Assembly: GCA_028752905.1 (NCBI GenBank)
Contig: JAQNBH010000014.1
Location: 22,663,990 to 22,727,989 of the forward strand
Source of the DNA: Cladorhizidae sp. MBARI D1340-BT2
Taxonomy: Eukaryota > Porifera > Demospongiae > Poecilosclerida > Cladorhizidae
Reading direction: 5' to 3'
Length of the DNA stretch: 64,000 nt
Both the position numbers and the translations under genes were made by a program. Under the pieces are notes generated by a model. That model did not search any database and had not been told where the DNA came from. It saw only the letters and a program-made list of their open reading frames with translations. Of the stretch, positions 31,371 to 44,100 are shown piece after piece. How positions within the stretch are numbered: position 1 is the stretch's first letter; every line of letters begins with the position of its first letter.

Positions 31371-33882
31371 AAGTGTATTGTTTCCAAGTCAGTAAGTTAC
31401 CACAGCTCCCACTGATTTCCAGACCCAAAAACTATTGCAACCTAGGTATATTGTAGTCATCATGTTGCAGACCATTTGCATACTCATGCATGCAGCACAT
31501 GCTCCCAACTGACCTAGCTCTACCAGAGCTTGTAGTTCAATGATTGTAGTACATGAAAATATGGCTTTGCAAAAAGTTCGGTGGATGTGATTATAACAAA
31601 GCTTATGTGATGGCCACTGCAAGTGGTATGCACTGTGAAATGTGATGTGACACGAACAGATTTTATGATGCCATCATTGACAGCAACAGGGTCTCAGTGG
31701 AATCCCCAGGATAGCAAGAGGGTAGGCCTTCCAGTAATATAAAGACACACAACTTAGCCCTTAGTGGGCGGTCAGGAGGTGGACATCCTACTGTGAGATG
31801 TGCTAGTACGACACTTGCAGGGTGACCCTCTACCACCATGTATAGTTACAACTGTTAGACATGGCTAACCACAGAAAAACTACAATAAATGAAGATTATG
31901 TCGGCCAGAACTCATATTGGCAACTTCTTAACTATCTACCTAAATGATGGCTTCAGTTGTTAATAGCCCTAAAATACTCTATTTGCCTGGTACATTAAAA
32001 ATTTCACTGATGGAGCCCCAAAAAATAGAAACTGTGAAAAAAATATTGAACAATCTATCTCATATTATGAACTGCAGCTCCATTCGTAACAAGTATAGCA
32101 GACTTCATATTCACCAATCCAAGTCCAAAATTTATCTGTTCCATGATTGCCAAAATTTTAATAAAAAAGTATTATCTGGTGGATTAGCTGTTATGCAGCT
32201 GAATTTAAATTGGAGTCAGCTGACTTACTGCAAATGAATAATCTTCTCTTCAAACAAAGATAACCAACCATTGTTCAACTCTGTGTGATGTTATTCTGGC
32301 ATGAGTCTCATAACAATATATATATATATATATATATTGTGTTCCTTTGCAATAAATGTGATATAGAATAAGTTTGGAATGTTTGGTTAGCTCTGGAGTT
32401 CCATGCAATTGAAAATCATTGAAGGAGACCACAGCTGATTCTAGGTTGACTCCAATAACTAAACACTGACAATGTACCTTTTCCAATTTATGAACAAGAG
32501 GCTATATACAACATTAAAAAATAAGTTAGGGAAGTGTTGAAGAGGAGCGTTCTTTGATGGTGTTTGGTTTGCTTGAAGTTATTCCCTGCTATATATGTTG
32601 AAAGAACCGGCCAAACCACAAGAAAAAATAATGAAACCAAAAATAACCATAAACAAGAACAAGCGTTTATATTTAAAACTATCTAGAAAACAGCCCATTA
32701 GATGATCATCAACCATTTAGTGTTTCTGGTGTATCTTCAGCGCAAGTTGTTTGCTTATGTTCACTATGCATTTCATAACTGCAAAGCGAGTCACCTCTCT
32801 TTTTCCTGGTTCTTCCTATGGTGAAATGTTAATCTACCTGGAATGGCTACACAAATTAATGATCATATGGTGTGAAATATATTAACCATCGAGTACTCTC
32901 TAGATTACAAGCAAGCCATACAGAGTTATCATTAAAGTCTCCTGCCCTAAAAAAATATATTAACATACCAATATAGGGAGTAATCTAGTCCATACTGCAT
33001 AATAATCATACCAATGTAAAAAACACTTGTTGCTGAAAAATGGAGCAGATAAACTCCTACCAAGATATCACCACTCATCACTCTGGATGATGGTATTAAA
33101 GATACTGGCCTCAGGCCTCACTCACTCTCAGCATAAAAAAACCGATGCTTAGGGATGCTGAAAGAAATTATACCACCTGAACACATTAAGCTTATATGAA
33201 ATCTTATGCCACACGCAAGCGATTTACATCCATTTCCAATCATATATCCTATATATACTGAATATGGTTTTATAGATTTCATAAATGAGCTGGTATCAGA
33301 TTGGCACTTCTATTCAAACTATTCTATTGCATTTCTGCTACTCCACCTTTTTGGAAACTAAACAAAATGGATTTTTTTACGCATCGTAACAAACAAATAA
33401 ATCTGAAAAATGTATGCTTTGCATGCAATGTCAAATCTCATTCCTTGCTAGGTAACTCTCTACCAGCAAATATGTTGTAGCTCTGTGGCTAACAAGAAAC
33501 AAAGAAGATACCAAATCCATAATTAATAATAGAATATACTCATCGAGCTCGAGATCCGTCTCAATAAAAAAGTGTTATGTTATGTCTATAACTTAACATG
33601 TTGAAGAGCACTAATTATCTATGTAGGAAAATGTCAGTACTTGTATTAAGATACCTATACATTTTTTCGTACATCAGCAGTTAGTTTTCCTATGCTTCCT
33701 GTTTATATAAGCATACTTAGATTAACTGTGTTGAGACAGCTAAATAATCTACTAGCTGTGGGTATCATACTGTTCTAACTGGTGCATCGTTTGCATGTAC
33801 ACCAAATCATGAGACATGGATCATAATATGGTCTGAATGTTTTAGATTTAGTGTTAAATAAACAAGGAAACATCATCTTAGG

Positions 33883-33890
33883 TATAAAAG
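33883..33890 (+). promoter_or_regulatory. TATA box of intact copy 2
   Basis: TATAAAAG, 49 bp before the ATG at 33932, in the same context as copy 1. Two bases (GA) just upstream are missing compared with copy 1. Confidence 0.6.
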
Positions 33891-33931
33891 GAAAGAAAAT
33901 GTAGAACTTTTCCAGATTATTCTCAGCAATC

Positions 33932-36124
33932 ATGGTGAACATTTTGTGCACCACATTGCTACTGGTAGCCTGCCTTCATGTGAGTCTGGTTTACCCACAC
34001 AGGATCACAGCGCAGAATGAGTTAGAAGCATTTGTTGAAGAGAATTCGCCTGAACTAGCAAATCTTGAAGATGTAGCTGCGGATAAAAATAACAAAGGAG
34101 AAGTGCAGGAGGAAGATGAAGATGTTGTGAATAGGATGACACTTGGTGATGACGAAGAAGTGTCTTATTCTCAAGATGACAGCAAACCTATCACATCCGA
34201 GAATGTTGATGAAAAGTTAATCTTGCAGTGCCGGAGACGGAGTCGGCGTAGTCGGAGCCGGCGTTGTCGGGCTCGGCGTAGTCAGTGCCAGCGAGCCCGC
34301 TATTATTACAAGGTTTACATTCGTTACTGCAACCTTTGCAAACGTCAATTAAGGATTTACCGACATTATTACCGACTTTACAGACGTAGTTCTGGTTGTG
34401 CCCGCCGACGTTACTACAACCTTTATCGCCGTGCCCACTGCATTTATTCCAGGTACTACAAAATTTGCTATAAATACTGTCGTCTCTACAATCGTTATGC
34501 ACGCTATGGTGGACGTGTTTGTCGCAATCGACGTAGCTATTACTACAGGATCTACCGTCGCTGGTACATCCTTTACCTCCGTCAAAGAAAGCTCTACATC
34601 TATTACTACCGTCTTTTCAGACGTTCCCGTGGTTGTGCCCGCCGCCGTTACTACCTCCTTTACCGTCGTGCCTACTGCTGTTACATCAGATACTACAAAT
34701 GTTACCGTCGATACTACATCTGCTACTGTCGATGCCGTTCCAGTGGACGAGTTCGCAATAGACGCAGCTATTACTACAGGATCTACCGTCGCTGGTACAT
34801 CTTATACCTCCGTAAAAGAAAGCTCTACATCTATTACTACCGTCTTTTCAGACGTTCCCGTGGTTGTGCTCGCCGCCGTTACTACCTCCTTTACCGTCGT
34901 GCCTACTGCTGTTACATCAGATACTACAAATGTTACCGTCGATACTACATCTGTTACTGTCGATGCCGTTCCGGTGGACGAGTTCGCAATAGACGCAGCT
35001 ATTACTACAAGATCTACCGTCGCTGGTACATCTTATACCTCCGTAAAAGAAAGCTCTACATCTATTACTACCGCCTTTTCAGACGTTCCCGTGGTTGTGC
35101 CCGCCGCCGTTACTACCTCCTTTACCGTCGTGCCTACTGCTGTTACATCAGATACTACAAATGTTACCGTCGATACTACATCTGCTACTGTCGATGCCGT
35201 TCCGGTGGACGAGTTCGCAATAGACGCAGCTATTACTACAAGATCTACCGTCGCTGGTACATCTTATACCTCCGTAAAAGAAAGCTCTACATCTATTACT
35301 ACCGCCTTTTCAGACGTTCCCGTGGTTGTGCCCGCCGCCGTTACTACCTCCTTTACCGTCGTGCCTACTGCTGTTACATCAGATACTACAAATGTTATCG
35401 TCGATACTACATACTCTACTGTCGATGCCGTTCCGGTGGACGTGTTCGCAATAGACGCAGCTATTACTACAAGATCTACCGTCGCTGGTACATCCTTTAC
35501 CTACGCCAAAGAAAGCTTTACATCTATTACTACCGTCTGTTCAAAACGACGTGTGGTTCCCGCCGACGTTACTACATCCTTTATATCCGTGCCCGCCGCC
35601 TTTATCTCCGTTATTGCCGATTCTACCGCCGGTATTACTCCATTTACATCCGTCAAAAAAAGCCTTACCTCCATTATCTTCGTCTTTACAGACGTTGCTT
35701 GGTTTACCGCCGTCGGTACTGTTGCCATTACCGTCGTGCCTACCAACTTTATCGCCGTTACTGGATTCTCTATCGCCGGTACCATGCTCATTTCCTCCGT
35801 CAAAAGAAGCTTTATCTGTATTACTACTCTCTTTACAGACGTTGCCATGGTTGCCGCCGTTACTACAACCTTTATCGCCGTGCCTACCGTCTTTATCTCA
35901 AGAGCTGTGTCCTTTACCGCCGGTACTACTCCTATTGCCTCCGTCAAAAAAAGCTATACATCCATTATTACCGTCTTTACAGACGTTGCAATGGTTGCTA
36001 CCGTCGTTATTCTTGCCGTTACCGTGGAGCCCACCGCCTTTATATCCGTTATTACAAGCTTTATCGCCGGTACTACCTCCTCTACCGCCGTTGTGGTGGC
36101 CGACAAATGCAAGGGAAGGATTAA
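33932..36124 (+). CDS. Secreted Tyr/Arg/Cys heptad-repeat protein, copy 2
   Basis: Single frame of 730 codons, colinear with copy 1. The first 25 residues, including the signal peptide, are the same as in copy 1. The acidic region (25-99) differs at a few positions, such as VEEN for VEDN and VAADK for VHADK, and stays acidic. The Arg-rich hinge is 15 residues shorter. The heptad domain follows with the 77-residue unit at 34534, 34765, 34996, 35227 and 35458, again four good copies plus a diverging fifth, and the same non-repetitive heptad C-terminus ending YRRCGGRQMQ. Intact frame, intact TATA box and conserved ATTAAA suggest both copies are active. No homologous family is known to me; export is supported by the signal peptide, and anything beyond that is inference. 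Confidence 0.88.
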   Translation: MVNILCTTLLLVACLHVSLVYPHRITAQNELEAFVEENSPELANLEDVAADKNNKGEVQEEDEDVVNRMTLGDDEEVSYSQDDSKPITSENVDEKLILQCRRRSRRSRSRRCRARRSQCQRARYYYKVYIRYCNLCKRQLRIYRHYYRLYRRSSGCARRRYYNLYRRAHCIYSRYYKICYKYCRLYNRYARYGGRVCRNRRSYYYRIYRRWYILYLRQRKLYIYYYRLFRRSRGCARRRYYLLYRRAYCCYIRYYKCYRRYYICYCRCRSSGRVRNRRSYYYRIYRRWYILYLRKRKLYIYYYRLFRRSRGCARRRYYLLYRRAYCCYIRYYKCYRRYYICYCRCRSGGRVRNRRSYYYKIYRRWYILYLRKRKLYIYYYRLFRRSRGCARRRYYLLYRRAYCCYIRYYKCYRRYYICYCRCRSGGRVRNRRSYYYKIYRRWYILYLRKRKLYIYYYRLFRRSRGCARRRYYLLYRRAYCCYIRYYKCYRRYYILYCRCRSGGRVRNRRSYYYKIYRRWYILYLRQRKLYIYYYRLFKTTCGSRRRYYILYIRARRLYLRYCRFYRRYYSIYIRQKKPYLHYLRLYRRCLVYRRRYCCHYRRAYQLYRRYWILYRRYHAHFLRQKKLYLYYYSLYRRCHGCRRYYNLYRRAYRLYLKSCVLYRRYYSYCLRQKKLYIHYYRLYRRCNGCYRRYSCRYRGAHRLYIRYYKLYRRYYLLYRRCGGRQMQGKD
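34534..35550 (+). repeat. 231-bp in-frame tandem repeat of the Tyr/Arg domain, copy 2
   Basis: Landmarks 231 bp apart as in copy 1. The unit with the ILYCRC variant is fourth in both genes, so unit order was fixed before the large duplication. Confidence 0.95.
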
Positions 36125-36253
36125 GGTGTCATTGGGATTGCAAATTGGAAGAATGATTTTTGGACAACATTTATAATTAGAACTTGAGTAACTAGAGTAT
36201 GTGATTTGATCACTGAGTAGATGTTTAGTTTGTAGAAGAAAATAATATTTTCT

Positions 36254-36259
36254 ATTAAA
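36254..36259 (+). terminator. Candidate poly(A) signal of copy 2
   Basis: ATTAAA, 130 bp after the stop codon, in the same conserved block as copy 1. Confidence 0.5.
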
Positions 36260-37459
36260 CTTAAAGGTTCTCCATACATATCATTAGTGATCTCTAGGAT
36301 ATATAATTATGCCTATGCATGTTACCTTGTAAGTGAATACTGGGAGCATACATAAAGCAGACCAACAACCGTACATTATATCATAGATGCCTAATTAGTA
36401 AATATAAGTGAATACAGGGAGGATACATAATGCAGACCAACAGTACATTATATCGTAGATGCCTAATTAGTTTGCATATTACCTTATGAGGGAAGACTGG
36501 GACCATTGGCCAGTAGCCTATTGAAAGGAACTGGCTTAGGAGGGTTGTCAGAACCTGGCCAAATGTATAGATTGAAGTCATAATTCTACTATTCCTACCC
36601 ATGGTCTTTATACCTGACCCTCATTGTCCTTAACTCACCAACACTTTTTTTTTTATTAGCGAGAATTTTTTTTATAATGACCAATTATAGTTCCAACAAT
36701 CAGCTCTGAACAATTTTCATGCTGGAAAAAATTGAGCATCACATTTACCCGCCATAAAGAAGTTACTTTTTATCTGTGGCTATGTCAAAAAGTAAGACTA
36801 TCGGTAGGGTTGGGAAGGATTTGCTAACCTAACCAAGAGGGTCTACAACTAACCATTATGTTTTTATCATTACCTTTTAACACTATCATTATCATTATTT
36901 TTATATTATTACATGTATTATATTTATTTGCAACACACGAGTAAGTGACAGTGTGACAGAGGGTGATTTCTGCTTACAGCTGGTGTTCATAGAATCAACA
37001 GTATATGTTGAGAAACTATCACTATGAGCTGGTGGTTTTTAACAATTTGGAGATGGACATTTAAGACCTTCCATAGGGAGTGAAAGCAGGGTAGAGTTAT
37101 GATGTGATGTCCTTAGTCTCACAGAGTGATAGCATTTTCAGTTGTTACAGGTATAGGGAATGCTAAAGAATGTCCAAGTGACACTAGTATAAGACAAAGT
37201 GAGCTTTATACTCCCTCTAGCTCTTGTTTAGATTAGATAAGAGCATGCGAATCTAATTGATAAGCTAATCCATATATAACTGATGTCATAGAACTGTAAT
37301 AGTGGGGATTATGCCACCCCACCCCTCCTCCCAACCTCACCTCCAACTATCCAAAGTAAGGTGAGAAAATCTCCCGCCCTCTTACCCCACCCCCATCTCC
37401 TGTTCTGCCGCCACTTAGTCCAAACATCTGATGCATTTGGCATCACACAAAACGAAACT
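36260..37459. other. 3' flank inside duplication copy 2; no gene
   Basis: Counterpart of 24997-26203. No gene was recognised. Confidence 0.6.
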
Positions 37460-38420
37460 GTAGTATGCGGTCAGTGTGGATGACCTGTGTTTGCCCTCCA
37501 TACTACAGCTTCATTGTGTGATGCAGAAATCCATACTGAAGATATGAAGGCTGAAATGGTTTGGAAGTTTAATTGGTATGACACAAGGAGTTATCCAAAG
37601 GATTATCTACCCTATAGCTCGGTCAACAAGAAGATGCCAGAGAACAGTAACGGTGAATGTGGGGTATGCCAGGAGAAGGGTGTTAATCCCACATGTTTCT
37701 GCATCCAAAAATTTCTCACACCTTCTTCACATTGGTTGCAGTGGCAATATCTCCTGTAGCACACCCAGTTCTTCATATACTCTTACAGACAAATGTAGGT
37801 GCCCTTCTGTAAGAGTACTTCCACATCTGGCTCATATGTGGCTGAGATATTGATTTCCTTTGGTGTGTTAACAGCCACCAACGTGGTCTAAGAGGCGAGG
37901 AAGAGCTGGACACTGTTGATAAACCTCATTGTCACAGAGAGAAGGGGTGAACTTCTCCGATTTGTTTAGGATGGAATTGATGCTTCTCACTTCTCTCGCA
38001 GCCTGTGAGATATATAGCCTGATCGAAGTGGGCATCAAAGCCCCACAAATTGTGAAAGACCACTGGGATGATGAACTATTTGGAGTGATCTTAGGTGGCA
38101 GGCATTGTTGGTGGAATCTCAACACCTTCTGGAGATGTGACAATGGTCTCAAACAGAGTCATGATTGATAGGTTTACCACAGATGTGGCTGTTTTGCTAC
38201 TCTGTGATTCCTTCAGTCTTTGCAAGTCATCCAGATGAGTTGGTGGTTGCACAGAACCTCATCTCTACTTCTCCTCTCCCAGGATATCCAAGAACTGCTT
38301 GGTCGCATCGGGACTAGAATACAAGATGGGTTGCTCTGTTTACCCAGACATTATGTAGCAGGAACTAAAAATATTCTGGTGTGCCTTCTGCTGTGTACTG
38401 CTCTCGGGGTGATCTAGGTC
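37460..38420. other. Unassigned open frames on both strands
   Basis: Plus frame 37487-37759 (90 aa, with ENSNGECGVCQEKGVNPTCFC) and minus frame 38152-37868 (94 aa, with KFTPSLCDNEVYQQCPALPR) read like protein but match no family I know. Base composition is less AT-rich than the surroundings. It may be a decayed gene or transposon; strand and borders are undecided. Confidence 0.25.
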
Positions 38421-39230
38421 AGAACCCTGGATACAAACCCGGAACTTGGTGTAGATCACTGGTTCTTGAAGAGGACTCATCCTTAGTGTAATCTCAGGTT
38501 GGTTCTCCTATTGTTTGTGCAAATTTAGCTAGCATTCCCATTCTTTCACAGTTTAGCGCCTGTTTTCTTGCAGCTAGAAGCATGGCATTAAACAAACAGA
38601 GTTTGGGTGGTAATGAAACGAGAATTTACTAATGCAATATCACAACATTTACAAGTAATAAAAGTAATAAACAGCAAACAGCAAATACAATAAAAAATTG
38701 TTTCAAAAGATTTGGTCTTCATATGTTAACATATAAAGTTCCTGTTATATGTTTGTGGTTTGTGGTCTAATTAGTGTTTTATTTTTATTTTAGTTATTTG
38801 AATAACTATTTTTTGGCTTGTTGTTTAGTCAAACAGCCATCTACAAGGAGTAATTTGGTGAAAATTAACTAACTGGTTGTTTAGCGCATCCCTTCTAAGC
38901 CCAACCAGCATGAAAACAGGCGCTTATAACTGAAAATAACTATTGTTGCTTGGGGATGGTGGAGGACTGATGACCTAATCTCCCGAGCTAGTTGAAGAAG
39001 GGACATAAAAAACAGTTTCACGAGGTAGAGAAGGAGTAAGTCTCTCGAGGTGAACTGAGAAGGAACTAGTGATGACCTTTCAAGTATACTTTGCAGTTTA
39101 ATTTTATCCAAGACGTCGTAGCTAATAGGAAGCATGTTCGTTACATAACTATTTGTACATCCTTCATGGCAAAAAAATTCAAGATGTGAACAATCTTGTG
39201 ACAGGCTCGCTATTGGCATTCTTCACAACT
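38421..39230. other. Spacer with one unassigned minus-strand frame
   Basis: A 112-residue minus frame (39219-38881) has no family signature. AGCGCCTGTTTTCTTGCAG at about 38554 and GCATGAAAACAGGCGCTTAT at about 38909 form a short inverted repeat about 350 bp apart. Confidence 0.25.
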
Positions 39231-40040
39231 ACTTCGGAAAGTATTTTGGAACTTCATAGGCTTTGAAGAAGTTACCTGCCGCTACTAAAAGTGTGGCAAA
39301 GGTTCAAGAAGTCTCCTCCAAATGAAGCCGATCGGAAATTACGGTCAACTAATGCCAATTGAACGTAGAGAGGCTTAGTTTACGGTATTTCTGTAGGGTA
39401 ATATTTTCACAGCGCAGTGTATAGGTGTGGCTAAAAATCAAACCACGATTAATTTGTAAACGACCACAGATTACTTAGTATTGCAAGCCAAATCCTTCTT
39501 TTACAATCATACTTTAGCAAAATAATCTAGCTAGCTACACATTGAAAATTATTCATGTTAAAATCAAACTGTTGGTTGATTTTTTATTGCCTTCATTCTA
39601 GCTAGCGCTTGGCATCATCCACCATCGAGAAATTCCTTTGGCTCAGGTTAGGCTTCTACACTTCATCTGTCCATGTTTTTACAAGGAAAGAAGCGCCACA
39701 AACTTGAAGATTGCCTTAAGATCTAGAAGCTTCAAAATGACACAAAAGTGTCACAATGGAGCGCTTGCGATAGCTGTAAGAAATCCATAACTACAAACCT
39801 CGTCTGTAGTTATAACTATTGCATCGTACTAGGGGTGATCCAAATCTAAGCACCCTATAGCTTGATTCTAGAGTGCTGCATGAAAGCTTTAGCTACAAAC
39901 CACAGCCGTATTAGCAGCTGCACTGGTCTGGGCTAGGACCAAAGAAGGTAGTCTACTGATAAACTACAGCACTAGCTGCTACAGCACTCTCCAGTACCCT
40001 TAGATTTAGCTGATCATGTTGTGAGCGGATTCGTATGCGC
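39231..40040. other. Intergenic; dispersed repeat copy
   Basis: 39870-39938 (AGAGTGCTGCATGAAAGC and on to GGGCTAGG) is a diverged copy of 9136-9216. No gene was recognised. Confidence 0.45.
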
Positions 40041-40042
40041 AT

Positions 40043-40327
40043 GTGCGTACTAAAACTATAACTAGAATTTTTGCAGAACAGCGGTTTGATTTGCCAGAAC
40101 GGATAAAGAAAATAGACTTCAAAAAAGGAGAGAGAGAGAGAGAGAAATTAAAGCGTACTTCTGAAACAGCAGAACAAAGAGAACTGAGATTGAAGAAAAA
40201 AAGACTGAGCGTTAGAAAAAAATCGTGGGAGATGCACAGCAGCTCACAACGGAAAGGCTTCCTTGCGCTAATGGTGAAGTGTCATTTCGACTTAGCCACT
40301 CTATTCATCAACACACTCTCGCTATGA
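40043..40327 (+). pseudogene. Possible remnant of a charged mobile-element N-terminus
   Basis: A 94-residue open frame with no ATG at its left edge. The stretch TSETAEQRELRLKKKRLSVR resembles the ETPEQREARLxRxR motif that, from memory, is repeated near the start of some Helitron or PIF1-like helicase genes in invertebrates. Only one motif copy is present and no helicase follows, so the link is tentative. Confidence 0.25.
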
Positions 40328-41188
40328 ACACATTTGCTGAAAAGAAAATGATCGTTGTTTTAAAATGGAAATGATCGCCACGAACAAGTTTCTAAAATGG
40401 GAATGGTCGCTAGCTTAGCTAGCCAATGGTCCCCAGCACAAAGGATTAATTTTTGCTAGAGCCATGTTGAGGGTGTTTCATATTGTAAAAGGGTCAACTA
40501 CCATTGCAACAAAACACGAGTCCAGTTATTATTCACTTATTATAGCTAGAAATGAATGCAAGGCATTGTGTGGCTAGCCAAGGTGCAATAAAAACATCAA
40601 TTTGAAAATTTACATCACATTATCCTAATTATTGTCCTACTTGAAGCATAGCTGCTGGCCTAACACTAATTTGATGTCATCCAGATTGGATTGTAATATG
40701 GAGAAGTATCTATAAGGGTATAGTATATTCCTCAAGGAGTACTTCTTTTCCCACGACCATTTTCCTACCTTTAATATGATAATTTGCCATCTAACCTAAT
40801 GAATCACTGCATTTCAGCATAAAAATAGAGAACACACCTAAGGTATTATTCTGAGAATGTGACCTCTTGTATGTCCAGACTTCAGCACTGCCGCAGGAAA
40901 AAGATCGTATGTCTCATATGCTCACTGCAGTTGCTTGACATCCCAAATTCCCTTATAGGTGTGGTAGCCTTGAACAAGAGCCTCTACTTCGAAATAATTC
41001 ACCACTGCCAGATTTTTTGGAGCCCAAATTGAAAAGGTATGTTTATCAAACATGCATGCATAATTAGAAAATTCATTATAAAACCATCACAATATTTTTT
41101 AAATCCACGAAAATATTGCCGCCAACAGAAATTATCCCCTATACTGTAGAGGTTATTATTTACCATGTTAATTACAAAAGTATTCACA
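40328..41188. other. Intergenic; no gene recognised
   Basis: AT-rich sequence up to the sharp left edge of the satellite. Confidence 0.5.
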
Positions 41189-44100
41189 TGAGCCTATGTA
41201 TGCATATATACACACATGCATCATAAGTAAATGCCTAGTGAGTCTATGTATGCATATTTGCACACATGCATCATAAGTAAATACCTAGTGAGCCTATGTA
41301 TGCATATATACACACATGCATCATAAGTAAATGCCTAGTGAGCCTATGTATGCATATATACACACATGCATCATAAGTAAATACCTAGTGAGCCTATGTA
41401 TGCATATATACACACATGCATCATAAGTAAATGCCTAGTGAGCCTATGTATGCATATATACACACATGCATCATAAGTAAATGCCTAGTGAGCCTATGTA
41501 TACATATATACACACATGCATCATAAGTAAATGCCTAGTGAGTCTATGTATGCATATATACACACATGCATCATAAGTAAATGCCTAGTGAGTCTATGTA
41601 TGCATATATACACACATGCATCATAAGTAAATGCCTAGTGAGCCTATGTATGCATATATGCACACATGCATCATAAGTAAATGCCTAGTGAGCCTATGTA
41701 TACATATATACACACATGCATCATAAGTAAATGCCTAGTGAGTCTATATATGCATATATACACACATGCATCATAAGTAAATACCTAGTGAGTCTATGTA
41801 TGCATATATACACACATGCATCATAAGTAAATACCTAGTGAGCCTATGTATGCATATATACACACATGCATCATAAGTAAATGCCTAGTGAGTCTATGTA
41901 TGCATATATACACACATGAATCATAAGTAAATGCCTAGTGAGCCTATGTATGCATATATACACACATGCATCATAAGTAAATACCTAGTGAGCCTATGTA
42001 TGCATATATACACACATGCATCATAAGTAAATACCTAGTGAGTCTATGTATGCATATATACACACATGCATCATAAGTAAATACCTAGTGAGTCTATGTA
42101 TGCATATATACACACATGCATCATAAGTAAATACCTAGTGAGCCTATGTATGCATATATACACACATGCATCATAAGTAAATGCCTAGTGAGCCTATGTA
42201 TGCATATATACACACATGCTTCATAAGTAAATGCCTAGTGAGCCTATGTATGCATTATATACACACATGCATCATAAGTAAATACCTAGTGAGCCTATGT
42301 ATGCATATATACACACATGCATCATAAGTAAATACCTAGTGAGCCTATGTATGCATATATACACACATGCATCATAAGTAAATGCCTAGTGAGCCTATGT
42401 ATGCATATATACACACATGCATCATAAGTAAATGCATAGTGAGCCTATGTATGCATATATACACACATGCATCATAAGTAAATACCTAGTGAGTCTATGT
42501 ATACATATACACACACATGCATCATAAGTAAATGCCTAGTGAGTCTATGTATGCATATATACACACATGCATCATAAGTAAATGCCTAGTGAGTCTATGT
42601 ATGCATATATACACACATGCATCATAAGTAAATGCCTAGTGAGTCTATGTATGCATATATACACACATGCATCATAAGTAAATGCCTAGTGAGTCTATGT
42701 ATGCATATATACACACATGCATCATAAGTAAATACCTAGTGAGTCTATGTATGCATATATACACACATGTATCATAAGTAAATACCTAGTGAGTCTATGT
42801 ATGAATATATGCACACATGCATCATAAGTAAATGCCTAGTGAGCCTATGTATGCATATATACACACATGCATCATAAGTAAATGCCTAGTGAGTCTAATA
42901 TATACACACATGCATCATAAGTAAATGCCTAGTGAGTCTATGTATGCATATATACACACATGCATCATAAGTAAATTCCTAGTGAGTCTATGTATGCATA
43001 TATACACACATGCATCATAAGTAAATACCTAGTGAGTCTATGTATGCATATATACACACATGCATCATAAGTAAATGCCTAGTGAGCCTATGTATGCATA
43101 TATACACACATGTATCATAAGTAAATTCCTAGTGAGTCCATGTATGCATATATACACACATGCATCATAAGTAAATACCTAGTGAGCCTATGTATGCATA
43201 TATGCACACATGCATCATAAGTAAATGCCTAGTGAGCGTATGTATGCATATATACACACATGCATCATAAGTAAATGCCTAGTGAGCCTATGTATGCATA
43301 TATGCACACATGCATCATAAGTAAATACCTAGTGAGTCTATGTATGCATATATGCACACATGCATCATAAGTAAATACCTAGTGAGCCTATGTATGCATA
43401 TATACACACATGTATCATAAGTAAATTCCTAGTGAGTCCATGTATGCATATATACACACATGCATCATAAGTAAATACCTAGTGAGTCTATGTATGAATA
43501 TATGCACACATGTAAATAAGTAAATGCCTAGTGAGCCTATGTATGCATATATACACACATGCATCATAAGTAAAAGCCTAGTGAGTCTATGTATGCATAT
43601 ATACACACATGCATCATAAGTAAAAGCCTAGTGAGCCTATGTATGCATATATGCACACATGCATCATAAGTAAATACCTAGTGAGTCTATGTATGCATAT
43701 ATACACACATGCATCATAAGTAAATACCTAGTGAGTCTATGTATGCATATATGCACACATGCATCATAAGTAAATGCCTAGTGAGTCTATGTATGCATAT
43801 ATACACACATGCATCATAAGTAAATACCTAGTGAGTCTATGTATGCATATATGCACACATGCATCATAAGTAAATGCCTAGTGAGCCTATGTATGCATAT
43901 ATACACACATGCATCATAAGTAAATACCTAGTGAGTCTATGTATGCATATATACACACATGCATCATAAGTAAATGCCTAGTGAGCCTATGTATGCATAT
44001 ATGCACACATGCATCATAAGTAAATACCTAGTGAGTCTATGTATGCATATATACACACATGCATCATAAGTAAATACCTAGTGAGCCTATGTATGCATAT

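Larger units (their letters stand above)
31201..37459 (+). repeat. Segmental duplication, copy 2 (about 6.2 kb)
   Basis: Homologous to 20010-26203 in the same orientation; the gene starts are 11308 bp apart. Differences are substitutions, short indels (for example an extra GTTGAAGAG near 33601) and repeat-length changes. Homology ends at ATCACACAAAACGAAACTG (about 37459). Confidence 0.9.
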
